In this document: positions 25,262 to 32,775 of the stretch, one piece after another | Layout of the letters: the number at the start of each line of letters is the position of its first letter | Numbering within the stretch: the stretch's first letter is position 1 | Assembly (NCBI GenBank): GCA_019247845.1 | Contig: JAFBAL010000012.1 | Span: 1 to 53,561, forward strand | DNA length: 53,561 nucleotides | DNA from: Alphaproteobacteria bacterium | GTDB lineage: Bacteria; Pseudomonadota; Alphaproteobacteria; Micropepsales; Micropepsaceae | Direction: 5' to 3' | Position numbers and translations under genes: made by a program | Notes under the pieces: generated by a model | Told to the model about the DNA's origin: nothing | Databases searched by the model: none | Seen by the model: only the letters and a program-made list of their open reading frames with translations

Positions 25262-26919
25262 CGATTGGGAAGCACGCGGATGACGGCCATCATGCCGAAG
25301 TCCTCGTGATCGAGAATGTGGCAGTGATAGACGAAATCGCCCACCACCGCGCCGCGGAAATCCATCTTTACCTTGATATAGGGATAGGGGCCTTTGCCCT
25401 TCCAATAGGGCACCTGGAAGGTATCGTAGAACTGCTGCTGGTCCTTGGGGATGCGCTTGCCGTTGATCTCCTGCACCAGGAAGTGGATCTGGTGCATGTG
25501 GAACTCGTGCACCTCGGACGTGCGGTTCTGGATGCGCCATTCCTCGACCGCGCCGCGGTTGGTCGTGATCTGCGGCGGCTCGTTGGGATCGAAGAACTGG
25601 AGCTGCTGGCCTTCGACGGCGATGTAGAACTTCACCTGGTCGACCGGCGGATGCGCCTCGGGCGATCGACCGGCGGGCGACTGGCCCGGCATCTTCACGG
25701 GGATCTCGAGGAAATAGAGATGGCGCCGCGCCGTGACCCTGGCGTCGGCGAGCGCCTCGAAGCGCTGCTTGCCGGGCGGGCCGCTCACCGCCGGCACGTG
25801 CGGCAGGCGCAGCGGCGCATCGCTCAGCTGGATCTGCGCCAGCGGGCGCGTCGGATTGGTGTCGGAGGCCGGCCCGCCTTCGATCGCCTGGGTCTCGAGC
25901 ACCGCGTTCACGCCCGGCGGCGGCGGATCGAGCATGAACTCGACGCGGCCGGCCGGCGGCAGCAGCGCGCCGGTCTCGGTCACGACGGTGCCTTGGCGCG
26001 TGCCGTCCTGCGAGCCGGTCGGCACGCCGTCGAGAGCAACGACCTGAAGCGGCTGGTCGACGCCGTCGTATTTGACGCGCAGGTCCATGATCGTGTTGGC
26101 GGAGGCGTTGGCGACGCGCCAGAATTCGCGCTGGCCGCCATGCATCTTGATGAGCGAGGGCGTGTATTTCGGGAACGGCACCGTCACATAGTTCACCGAC
26201 ACGTCCCAGTTGGGCGTGGGCTGCCAATGCGTCTGATGCTCCAGGTTGCCGGCCAGCGGCTCGTCGCGCAGCGCGATGAAGCGCTCCGGCAGGCCCGCGA
26301 CCGCGGGCTGGATGTTCTGGATGCCCTGGACCTCGATCAGGCCCGTGCCCCCGCCCTGAACCGCGATCGACGAGATCGTGTGGACGTGCGGGTGGTACCA
26401 ATAGAGTCCCGGCGGCTCGTCCGGCGGGATATGGAAGACGTAGTCGAAGCTCTCGCCCGATCCGATCAAGGTGTGGATGACCTCGTCGCCGTGACAGCGC
26501 GGCGAGATGTTGAGGCCGTGGAAATGCATGTTCACCGACGCGTCGGTCATCGTGGAGTCGCCGCATTGCGTCGCCCCGGCGGTCATCGCCTCCGCGCGCC
26601 CGAGCGGCGCGTTCGGCACCTTGTCGGTCAGGTGGATCACCACCTTGTCGCCGGGATTGACGTGCAGGGTCGGCGACAGCTTGCCGTCCGTCGTCACGAA
26701 GCAGAACAGCGTGCGGCCGTCGTCGTCGACCGAGGTGTAGTAGTCGAGCGAGGTCTCCAACGTGCCGTTGACGCTGAACAGGTCGGGCGGCGGCTGGATT
26801 TCGCTGCCCACCGGCGGCCTGGGGCAGACGCCGCCATTGGCGAGCGCAGCACTCGGCACCAGGAAACCGGGGAGCATCACCCCGGCCAGCACCAGAATTG
26901 TCTTGAAAATGCGGCGCAT
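25258..26919 (-). CDS. Periplasmic multicopper oxidase
   Basis: A 553-residue secreted protein (signal peptide MRRIFKTILVLAGVMLPGFL, cleavage near ALA-NG). All four copper-ligand motifs are present in order: HFHGLN (~130), YWYHPHVH (~175), HEFHMHQIHF (~470) and YHCHILDHEDFGMM near the end, giving one type 1 and a type 2/3 trinuclear centre. These enzymes oxidise metals or phenols with reduction of oxygen to water. The signal peptide is Sec-like, without a twin-Arg motif, unusual for CueO-type oxidases. GGAGG lies 6 bases before the ATG at 26919. It follows the YVTN protein gene by 82 bases and overlaps the PAP2-like gene. Confidence 0.93.
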   Translation of the reverse strand: MRRIFKTILVLAGVMLPGFLVPSAALANGGVCPRPPVGSEIQPPPDLFSVNGTLETSLDYYTSVDDDGRTLFCFVTTDGKLSPTLHVNPGDKVVIHLTDKVPNAPLGRAEAMTAGATQCGDSTMTDASVNMHFHGLNISPRCHGDEVIHTLIGSGESFDYVFHIPPDEPPGLYWYHPHVHTISSIAVQGGGTGLIEVQGIQNIQPAVAGLPERFIALRDEPLAGNLEHQTHWQPTPNWDVSVNYVTVPFPKYTPSLIKMHGGQREFWRVANASANTIMDLRVKYDGVDQPLQVVALDGVPTGSQDGTRQGTVVTETGALLPPAGRVEFMLDPPPPGVNAVLETQAIEGGPASDTNPTRPLAQIQLSDAPLRLPHVPAVSGPPGKQRFEALADARVTARRHLYFLEIPVKMPGQSPAGRSPEAHPPVDQVKFYIAVEGQQLQFFDPNEPPQITTNRGAVEEWRIQNRTSEVHEFHMHQIHFLVQEINGKRIPKDQQQFYDTFQVPYWKGKGPYPYIKVKMDFRGAVVGDFVYHCHILDHEDFGMMAVIRVLPNR

Positions 26920-27001
26920 TCCCGCCTCCCGCGTCCGTGAGGGGACTTTCAAGAGCCGCACCAAGGCTGGCAATGCGGCCAAGCTATAATTATTCCCAAT
27001 G

Positions 27002-28030
27002 TCAGGGTCTGGGCTCGAGCACCAGAAGCTTCAACGAGCCGGAAACATAGGTGACGCGCGGCCTTCCGCCGGGCGCGGCCGGCGGATCGACCTTTTCGAC
27101 GTCGGCGGCGGGGATGAAGACGCGCCCCGTGGCGGGATCGATGGCGACGGTGCGCCCGCCGCGCGCGGTCGCGACATCGGCCTCGACCGCGAAGGTGGCG
27201 GCATCCTTCTCGCGGACGACGGTCAGGGTGCCGTCGCCGTTAGAGCTGAGCGCGCGCTTGCGCTTGGGATCGAAGGCCGCGCCGTCGCTGCCGGTCCCGA
27301 TCGCAAGCGTGGCCACGGCCTTCCCGGTGTCGGCGTCGACCACGGCCATCGCCTTGTTGACGCAGGTCGCGAAGATGCGCCGCGCCTCGGTGTCCATCGC
27401 GATGCCGTGCGGCCGCTCGCAACCGGGCATGGGATAATGCGCCAGCACCGTCATCGCGCGCGTGTCGATGGCGACGATGTCGTGCGCCTCGACGCCGTCG
27501 ACGAAGAGCTTGCCCTTGCCGTCGGCGACCGCGGCCTCGAGCCCCGCGCCGACCGCGATGGTCTTGATCACGGTATCGGTCTTGGGGTCGACGGCGGTGA
27601 TCGATCCGCTGTCGCCGTTGACGACGAAGACGCGGCCCGTCGCCGGATCGACGACGATGCCGTCTGCGTCCGGCGCGCCGTCGAGCCGCTTGACGATCTT
27701 GAGCGTCTTGAGGTCGAAGGCGGCGATCGTTCCCGCCTTGCCGTCGTCGGTGAACCCCAGCCCGTTCGCGGTCGATATGCCGATGCCGTGGGTCCCGCCC
27801 GGCAGGCCCGCGATCTCGCCCACGACCGTGCCTTTCGCCGGATCGACGACCGTCACATGGTCGCCATGCGCGACATAGACGCGTCCTGAGTCCGCATCGA
27901 AGGTGGCGTAGTCCCAGCGCTCGCCGCCGCCGAGCGGGATGGTCTTGGCGACCGTGTAGAGCGGCGGTTCCGCGCGCGCGGCGCCGCACAGCATCGTGAT
28001 GATCAGAGAGGCGGCGGCAGCTTTATTCAT
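27002..28030 (-). CDS. Secreted YVTN-type beta-propeller protein (YncE-like)
   Basis: A 342-residue protein with a signal peptide (MNKAAAASLIITMLCGAARA) and about seven ~40-residue blades. Typical blade phrases are GRVYVAHGDHVTVVDPAKGT, GRVFVVNGDSGSITAVDP, RRIFATCVNKAMAVVDADTG and GRVFIPAADVEKV. Such propellers serve as binding platforms in the periplasm. GGAG lies 6 bases before the ATG at 28030. The start is only 11 bases after the histidine kinase stop, so it is in the operon with the two-component system and the multicopper oxidase. Partner unknown. Confidence 0.88.
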   Translation of the reverse strand: MNKAAAASLIITMLCGAARAEPPLYTVAKTIPLGGGERWDYATFDADSGRVYVAHGDHVTVVDPAKGTVVGEIAGLPGGTHGIGISTANGLGFTDDGKAGTIAAFDLKTLKIVKRLDGAPDADGIVVDPATGRVFVVNGDSGSITAVDPKTDTVIKTIAVGAGLEAAVADGKGKLFVDGVEAHDIVAIDTRAMTVLAHYPMPGCERPHGIAMDTEARRIFATCVNKAMAVVDADTGKAVATLAIGTGSDGAAFDPKRKRALSSNGDGTLTVVREKDAATFAVEADVATARGGRTVAIDPATGRVFIPAADVEKVDPPAAPGGRPRVTYVSGSLKLLVLEPRP

Positions 28031-28041
28031 GGCACACTCCA

Positions 28042-29403
28042 TCAAGTCGGCGGAAAGACGATGCACACCCTTAGTCCCGGCCGGTTGTCCGAGAGCTCGA
28101 CGCGCGCGCGATGCAGCGCCGCGATGGCGGCGACCAGGCTCAGGCCCAGCCCCGTGCCTTCCGTCGTCCGGCTGCGCTCCAGGCGGAAGAAGCGCTGGAA
28201 AACCTTGGCGCGCATCTCGGCCGGAATGCCCGGCCCGTCGTCGGCGACCGCGACCTCGATCCCCTGCGCGCCGCGCCTCGCCTCGAGCGAAATCCCCGAG
28301 CCCGCGGGACAATGGCGGATCGCGTTCTCGACCAGGTTCGAGACCAGCTGCGGCAGCAGCTCGCGGTCGCCGACGACGCTCAGCCCCGGCGCGATGTCGC
28401 CGGTCAGCCGCTGCAGGTTCTCTTCCGCGACTGATTGATAGGTCTCCAGCATGTCGGCAAGCATGCGGCTGAGATCGAGGGCCGCGAATTCCGTCGCCTT
28501 GGTATGCGCCTCGATCTGGGCGATGCGCAGGAGGGCGGCAAAGGTCTCCAGGATCGCGTCGACGTCCTGGATCGAGCCGTCCAGCGCCTCGTGGAATTCC
28601 GCAACCGTCGCCGTCCGCCAGCGCGCGAGCTCGAGGCGCTGTCGCAGCCGCGCCAGAGGCGTGCGCAGATCGTGCGCGATGTCGGTCGAGACCTGGCGCA
28701 GGCCGTCCATCAGGCTCTCGATGCGCTCGAGCATCGCGTTCAGGCTGGCGATGAGATGGTCGAACTCGTCGTCGCTGCCGCGCATCGGAAGCCGGCGGCT
28801 GAGATCGCCGGCGATGATCCCGCGGCTGGTCTCGCTGATCGTTTCGACGTGGCGCAGCAGGCTCAAGCTCACGACGGTTCCGCCGCCCAGCGCGAGAATG
28901 ACGGTCGCGAGCAGGCCCCAGATGAAGGCGCGCGCGATCATCTCGCGCATCTCGTTCAGCTTGGAGCTGTCGACGCCGTAGAACATATAGGCGCCGTCGA
29001 CGGTACGGGTGCCGCGGCCGCGCACGCCGTGGATCGTGTGCGGAAACAGGGTGCGGCTCTCGCGCGGCGACCAGGTCAGCACGCCCTCGCGCGGCGGGAG
29101 ACGGGGCACGTTGCCGGCGAGCACGCGACCGTCCTTGTCCTGCAGGTAATAGAAGACGCCGGCCGGCGCGCGCTGGGCATAGAACCCGACGGCCCGGGTG
29201 AGGCTTTCGAGGCTCGGCGTGTCGGCGGCGTCGTGCACCTCCGCGATCTCGACGTTCACCGTGTGGTCGATCTCGTCGGCGACATAGCCGGTGCCGAACC
29301 AGAACATCGCGCCGAACAGCGCCATGACCGAGACGCAGAACACCGCCGCGTAGAGCAGCGTCAGCCGGAAGCTGGTGGTGCGGAATATCCTAGGCAGCCG
29401 CAT
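28042..29403 (-). CDS. Two-component sensor histidine kinase (heavy-metal/OmpR class)
   Basis: A 453-residue kinase: membrane segment 1 at ~13-35, periplasmic domain ~36-160, membrane segment 2 at ~165-185, HAMP ~186-240, H-box with STDIAHDLRTPLARLRQR, N-box LVSNLVENAIRHC, G1 box VADDGPGIP and G2 box TEGTGLGLSLVAA. It overlaps the response regulator gene by 14 bases. The location next to a multicopper oxidase suggests sensing of copper, redox or envelope stress, but the periplasmic domain shows no Met/His cluster to prove a metal ligand. Confidence 0.93.
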   Translation of the reverse strand: MRLPRIFRTTSFRLTLLYAAVFCVSVMALFGAMFWFGTGYVADEIDHTVNVEIAEVHDAADTPSLESLTRAVGFYAQRAPAGVFYYLQDKDGRVLAGNVPRLPPREGVLTWSPRESRTLFPHTIHGVRGRGTRTVDGAYMFYGVDSSKLNEMREMIARAFIWGLLATVILALGGGTVVSLSLLRHVETISETSRGIIAGDLSRRLPMRGSDDEFDHLIASLNAMLERIESLMDGLRQVSTDIAHDLRTPLARLRQRLELARWRTATVAEFHEALDGSIQDVDAILETFAALLRIAQIEAHTKATEFAALDLSRMLADMLETYQSVAEENLQRLTGDIAPGLSVVGDRELLPQLVSNLVENAIRHCPAGSGISLEARRGAQGIEVAVADDGPGIPAEMRAKVFQRFFRLERSRTTEGTGLGLSLVAAIAALHRARVELSDNRPGLRVCIVFPPT

Positions 29404-30067
29404 GCAGCGTGTATCCGGCGCCGCGCACGGTATGGATCAGCTCCGGCGAATCGGCGCGATGGATCTTGGAGCGCAGCCGGCTGATATGGGTCTCGACGAT
29501 GTTGGTGCGCGGGTCGAAATGGAAATCCCACACGCTCTCCAGAAGCATGGTGCGGGTGACGACCTCGCCGGCATGGCGCATGAGATATTCGAGCAGGCGG
29601 AACTCGCGCGGCTGGAGCTGCACGGTGTCGCCCGCGCGGCGCACGGTGCGCGCGAGCAGGTCCATCTCGAGATCGCCGATGCGCAGCACCGTCTCGGCGA
29701 CCAGATGATGCGGCCGGCGGCCGAGCGCGTTCACCCGCGCGACAAGCTCGGCGAAGGCGAAGGGCTTGACCAGGTAGTCGTCGCCGCCCGCGTTCAAGCC
29801 GCCGACGCGATCGCCGACGCCGCCGAGGGTGGTCAGGAACAGGACCGGGATCCGCAACCCGCCCGCGCGCAGCATGCGCACCAGCTGAAGGCCGTCGAGC
29901 CCCGGCAGCATCCGGTCCACGATCAGCAGATCCCAGCTTTCGCCCGTGGCGCGGAACAACCCGTCGCGGCCGTCCGTGGCGACGCTCAGGTTGTGCCCTT
30001 CCTGCGCCAGGCCTTGCGCAACGTAGCCGGCGGCTTCCCGGTCGTCTTCGATGAGCAGGATTTTCAC
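29390..30067 (-). CDS. OmpR/PhoB-family response regulator
   Basis: A 225-residue regulator starting at GTG 30067 (codons for VKILLIEDD). Receiver domain 1-115: acidic pair EDD, phospho-acceptor Asp in LLIVDRMLPGLDG, switch Thr in VLFLTTLGG and Lys in GDDYLVKPF. The winged-helix DNA-binding domain at ~125-225 has LQPREFRLLEYLMRH and NIVETHISRLRSKI. It is the first gene of the minus-strand operon regulator-kinase-propeller-oxidase-PAP2. It probably acts on the divergent control region with the inverted repeat at 30103-30130. Upstream in-frame codons look non-coding. Confidence 0.93.
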   Translation of the reverse strand: MKILLIEDDREAAGYVAQGLAQEGHNLSVATDGRDGLFRATGESWDLLIVDRMLPGLDGLQLVRMLRAGGLRIPVLFLTTLGGVGDRVGGLNAGGDDYLVKPFAFAELVARVNALGRRPHHLVAETVLRIGDLEMDLLARTVRRAGDTVQLQPREFRLLEYLMRHAGEVVTRTMLLESVWDFHFDPRTNIVETHISRLRSKIHRADSPELIHTVRGAGYTLHAAA

Positions 30068-30102
30068 GTCTGTCCAGGTACCGGATTTCGGAAGATATTC
30101 AG

Positions 30103-30130
30103 TTTCGCCGATCCTTTCGGCTCGGCGAAA
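30103..30130. promoter_or_regulatory. Inverted repeat in the divergent region of the two-component system
   Basis: TTTCGCCGA (30103-30111) and TCGGCGAAA (30122-30130) are perfect 9-base inverted arms around a 10-base spacer, between the response regulator start (30067) and the outer-membrane protein start (30191). It is not followed by a U-run on either strand, so an operator is more likely than a terminator. Confidence 0.5.
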
Positions 30131-30190
30131 TTGAAAAATCCCAATGTTTCGACAATTGAGACGCAATCGCACTTATCTCATGATGGTCCC

Positions 30191-30922
30191 ATGCCGCTTC
30201 GTTTTCCTCTCGCTTTATTGTTGGCGCTGGCCGCGAGCCCTGCCTGGGCCGGGCCGCCTTATATCACCGATGACCCCGAGCCGACCGACTTCCGGCATTT
30301 CGAAATCTACCTGTTCGAGCAGGGGACCGCCGCGCGCGAGGGTACCGGCGGCGCCTTCGGCATCGATTTCAACTACGGCGCCGCGCCCGACCTTCAGCTG
30401 ACCGCCGTCCTGCCGGTCGAATACGAGACGGCGCCGCAGGGCCCCGACCTGATGGGCATCGGCAATGTCGAGCTCGCCGCCAAGTATCGCGTGCTGCACC
30501 AGGACGACGTCGGCTGGGACGTCGCCGTCTTCCCGCGGTTGTTCCTGCCCAGCGGCTCGGCGCTGGTGGGCGACAAGCATGTCTCGCTCCTGCTGCCGGT
30601 GTGGGTGGGCCGCGACTTCGACACATGGTCGACCTTCGGCGGCGGCGGCTGCACCCTGCATCGCGGCGGCGACGCGCAGGACTTCTGTCTCGCGGGCTGG
30701 GCGTTGACGCGCGAGATCGCACCCAGCCTGCGCCTCGGCGCCGAGATCGTGCATCAGGGCGCCGACACCAAGGGCGGCAAGGCCTCGACCGGCATCGGCG
30801 CGGGCGTGACCTACGACTTGAACGAGCACACTCACCTGCTCGCCTATGCCGGTCCGGGTCTGCAGAACGCGGCCGAGACCGGGCAGACGTCCTGGTACAC
30901 CTCCATCCTCTTCACCTTCTAG
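30191..30922 (+). CDS. Outer-membrane beta-barrel, phenol-degradation MetA/transporter type
   Basis: A 243-residue protein with a signal peptide (MPLRFPLALLLALAASPAWA) and mature start GPPYITDDPEPTDFRHFEIY, typical of the MetA-pathway/transporter outer-membrane family. Alternating beta-strand patterns (LQLTAVLPVEYE, VELAAKYRVL, VAVFPRLFLPSG) lead to a C-terminal TSWYTSILFTF ending in Phe, the outer-membrane assembly signal. Divergent from the two-component system and 10 bases ahead of a membrane protein gene, so the pair may be a target of that system. Cargo unknown. Confidence 0.82.
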   Translation: MPLRFPLALLLALAASPAWAGPPYITDDPEPTDFRHFEIYLFEQGTAAREGTGGAFGIDFNYGAAPDLQLTAVLPVEYETAPQGPDLMGIGNVELAAKYRVLHQDDVGWDVAVFPRLFLPSGSALVGDKHVSLLLPVWVGRDFDTWSTFGGGGCTLHRGGDAQDFCLAGWALTREIAPSLRLGAEIVHQGADTKGGKASTGIGAGVTYDLNEHTHLLAYAGPGLQNAAETGQTSWYTSILFTF

Positions 30923-30932
30923 GAGCCTGGCC

Positions 30933-31730
30933 ATGAGCGACCACGACAGGACCGCGATGCTGACCAAGGTGCCGGCGGTCACGCTCGGCTTCTGGATCAT
31001 CAAGATCCTGGCGACGACCTTGGGCGAGACCGGCGGCGACACGGTCACGATGACCTGGCTGGGCGAGACGACCTCGGACGCCAATCCGAACGGCTATCTC
31101 ATCGGCACCGCGCTCTTCCTCGCGGCGCTGATCGTGCTGGTGATCGTGCAGATCCGCACGCAGAGATTCCATCCCCTGCTCTACTGGGCGACGATCATCG
31201 CCTCGACCACCGCAGGGACGACGATGGCCGACTTCGCCGACCGCTCGCTCGGCATCGGCTATCCGGGCGGATCGATCCTGCTCTTCGCCTGCGTGATGGC
31301 GTCGCTCGCCGCGTGGTATTGGAGCGAGGGCACCGTCTCGGTGCAGACCGTCAACACGCCGCGCGTCGAAGCGTTCTATTGGCTCACCATCACCTTCTCG
31401 CAAACCTTGGGCACCGCGCTCGGCGATTGGGCGGCGGATTCGGGGCTCGGTTACGACGGCGGCGCCTTGGTCTTCGGCGCGGCGCTGGCGGTGGTGGCCG
31501 CGGCTTATTTCACGACGCGCATCTCGCATGTGCTGCTGTTCTGGACGGCGTTCATCCTCACCCGGCCGCTGGGCGCGACCATCGGCGACTATTTCGACAA
31601 GCCCATCGCGAAAGGCGGGCTGGATGTCAGCCGGCCGGTCGCCTCGGCGATCCTCGCCGCGGTGATCCTGGTCTGCATCCTCATCATTCCGCAGCGCGCC
31701 GGTACGCATCCGGGCAGCGCGAGAGGCTAA
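30933..31730 (+). CDS. Four-repeat integral membrane protein (COG4705 type)
   Basis: A 265-residue protein with eight or so membrane segments. Four internal copies of one motif are visible: FWIIKILATTLGETGGD, YWATIIASTTAGTTMAD, YWLTITFSQTLGTALGD and FWTAFILTRPLGATIGD, each an aromatic-Trp pair and a small-residue helix ending in Asp. COG4705 membrane proteins have this look; their function is unknown to me, though the repeated Asp in a helix suggests ion or metal transport. AGGAG overlaps the stop of the outer-membrane protein and lies 7 bases before the ATG. Confidence 0.82.
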   Translation: MSDHDRTAMLTKVPAVTLGFWIIKILATTLGETGGDTVTMTWLGETTSDANPNGYLIGTALFLAALIVLVIVQIRTQRFHPLLYWATIIASTTAGTTMADFADRSLGIGYPGGSILLFACVMASLAAWYWSEGTVSVQTVNTPRVEAFYWLTITFSQTLGTALGDWAADSGLGYDGGALVFGAALAVVAAAYFTTRISHVLLFWTAFILTRPLGATIGDYFDKPIAKGGLDVSRPVASAILAAVILVCILIIPQRAGTHPGSARG

Positions 31731-31731
31731 G

Positions 31732-31756
31732 GGAACGGCATCGCGCGCGGGACGTT
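31732..31756 (+). promoter_or_regulatory. EcfG-type general-stress promoter of the PfpI-OsmC operon
   Basis: GGAAC (31732-31736), exactly 16 bases, then CGTT (31753-31756): a perfect match to the alphaproteobacterial EcfG consensus. GGAG at 31772 and the ATG at 31782 follow at sensible distances. Confidence 0.8.
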
Positions 31757-31781
31757 TCCATTCGCAAGAATGGAGCCCACC

Positions 31782-32348
31782 ATGACCGATATCGCAAAAT
31801 CCCGCATCCTCATCATCGCCACCGACGGCTTCGAGCAATCCGAGCTCGAGGTTCCGCGCGACACGCTGCGCAAGGCCGGCGCGACGGTCGATGTCGCCTC
31901 GCCCGACGGCAAGGCGATCACGGGCTGGGACATGAAGGACTGGGGACGCAAGGCAGATGTCGACCTCAGGATCGCCGACGTGGATCCGGGCAACTATACC
32001 GCGCTGGTCATTCCGGGCGGCGTGATCAATCCCGACAAGCTGCGCGTCGACGAGGACGCGATGGCCGTGGTGAACGAATTCCTGGCTTCGGGCAAGATCG
32101 TGGCCGCGGTGTGCCACGGCCCGTGGCTTCTGGTGCAGGCCGATGCGTTGCGCGGCCGCCGCGCGACGTCGTACAAATCCATCCGCAAGGACGTGGAGAA
32201 CGCGGGCGCGCATTGGGTGGACGAGGAGGTCGTGGCCGACAACGGCGTCATCACCTCGCGCAACCCGGACGACCTCAAAGCCTTCACGGCCAAGATCATC
32301 GAGGAGATCGGCGAAGGCCGTCATCCGATACGCGAGGCTGCTGAATGA
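31782..32348 (+). CDS. DJ-1/PfpI-family protein
   Basis: A 188-residue protein of the class I glutamine amidotransferase-like fold. The conserved Glu is in ATDGFEQSELEVP and the nucleophile Cys in VAAVCHGPWLLV, so the Glu-Cys-His set of PfpI/YhbO-type proteins is intact. Relatives act as stress-induced deglycase, protease or chaperone-like proteins; which applies is unclear. ATG 31782 is chosen over 31770 because the latter overlaps the GGAG ribosome site. It has a perfect EcfG promoter and overlaps the OsmC gene by four bases (ATGA). Confidence 0.92.
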   Translation: MTDIAKSRILIIATDGFEQSELEVPRDTLRKAGATVDVASPDGKAITGWDMKDWGRKADVDLRIADVDPGNYTALVIPGGVINPDKLRVDEDAMAVVNEFLASGKIVAAVCHGPWLLVQADALRGRRATSYKSIRKDVENAGAHWVDEEVVADNGVITSRNPDDLKAFTAKIIEEIGEGRHPIREAAE

Positions 32349-32767
32349 TCCGCAAAGCGCGCGCCCATTGGCGCGGCAACGGCAAGGACGGCGCGGGCGA
32401 TCTTTCGACCGATTCCGGCGTGCTGTCGAAAGCCGCTTACGGCTTCAAGACCCGCTTCGAGAACGAGAAGGGCACCAACCCCGAGGAGCTGATCGCGGCG
32501 GCGCATGCCGGCTGCTTCACCATGGCGGTCGCGTTCCAGCTTCAGAACGCCGGCTTCACCGCCGACGAGCTGAACACCGAAGCAGCCGTGTCGCTGGAGA
32601 AGGACGACAAGGGCTTCCGCATCTCCAAATCGGCGCTGACCCTGCGTGCCAAAGTGCCGGGCATCGACGCGGTCAAGTTCGCCGAGCTTGCGGGAAACGC
32701 CGAGAAGAACTGCCCGGTGTCGCGCGTGCTGAATGCCGAGATCACGCTGGACGCAAAGCTGAGCTGA
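32345..32767 (+). CDS. osmC: OsmC-family peroxiredoxin
   Basis: A 140-residue OsmC protein. The two reactive cysteines are in [11 protein letters not shown] and [11 protein letters not shown], and the N-terminus has the usual [14 protein letters not shown] strand. OsmC proteins reduce organic hydroperoxides with the cysteine pair. It starts inside the stop of the PfpI gene (ATGA at 32345-32348), so both are under the EcfG promoter at 31732-31756. Convergent with the nitronate monooxygenase gene, 8 bases away. Confidence 0.94.
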   Translation: MIRKARAHWRGNGKDGAGDLSTDSGVLSKAAYGFKTRFENEKGTNPEELIAAAHAGCFTMAVAFQLQNAGFTADELNTEAAVSLEKDDKGFRISKSALTLRAKVPGIDAVKFAELAGNAEKNCPVSRVLNAEITLDAKLS

Positions 32768-32775
32768 GTTGCCGC

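Noticed and set aside
24713..26566. A 617-residue fusion of a His/Arg-rich domain to the PAP2-like protein
   Set aside because: The long N-terminal part is an out-of-frame reading of the multicopper oxidase gene. The PAP2-like start is set by the ATGA overlap and its signal peptide.
26978..26995. TATAAT on the plus strand in the gap between the multicopper oxidase and propeller genes
   Set aside because: No plus-strand gene follows and no -35 is placed correctly, so it is not called a promoter.
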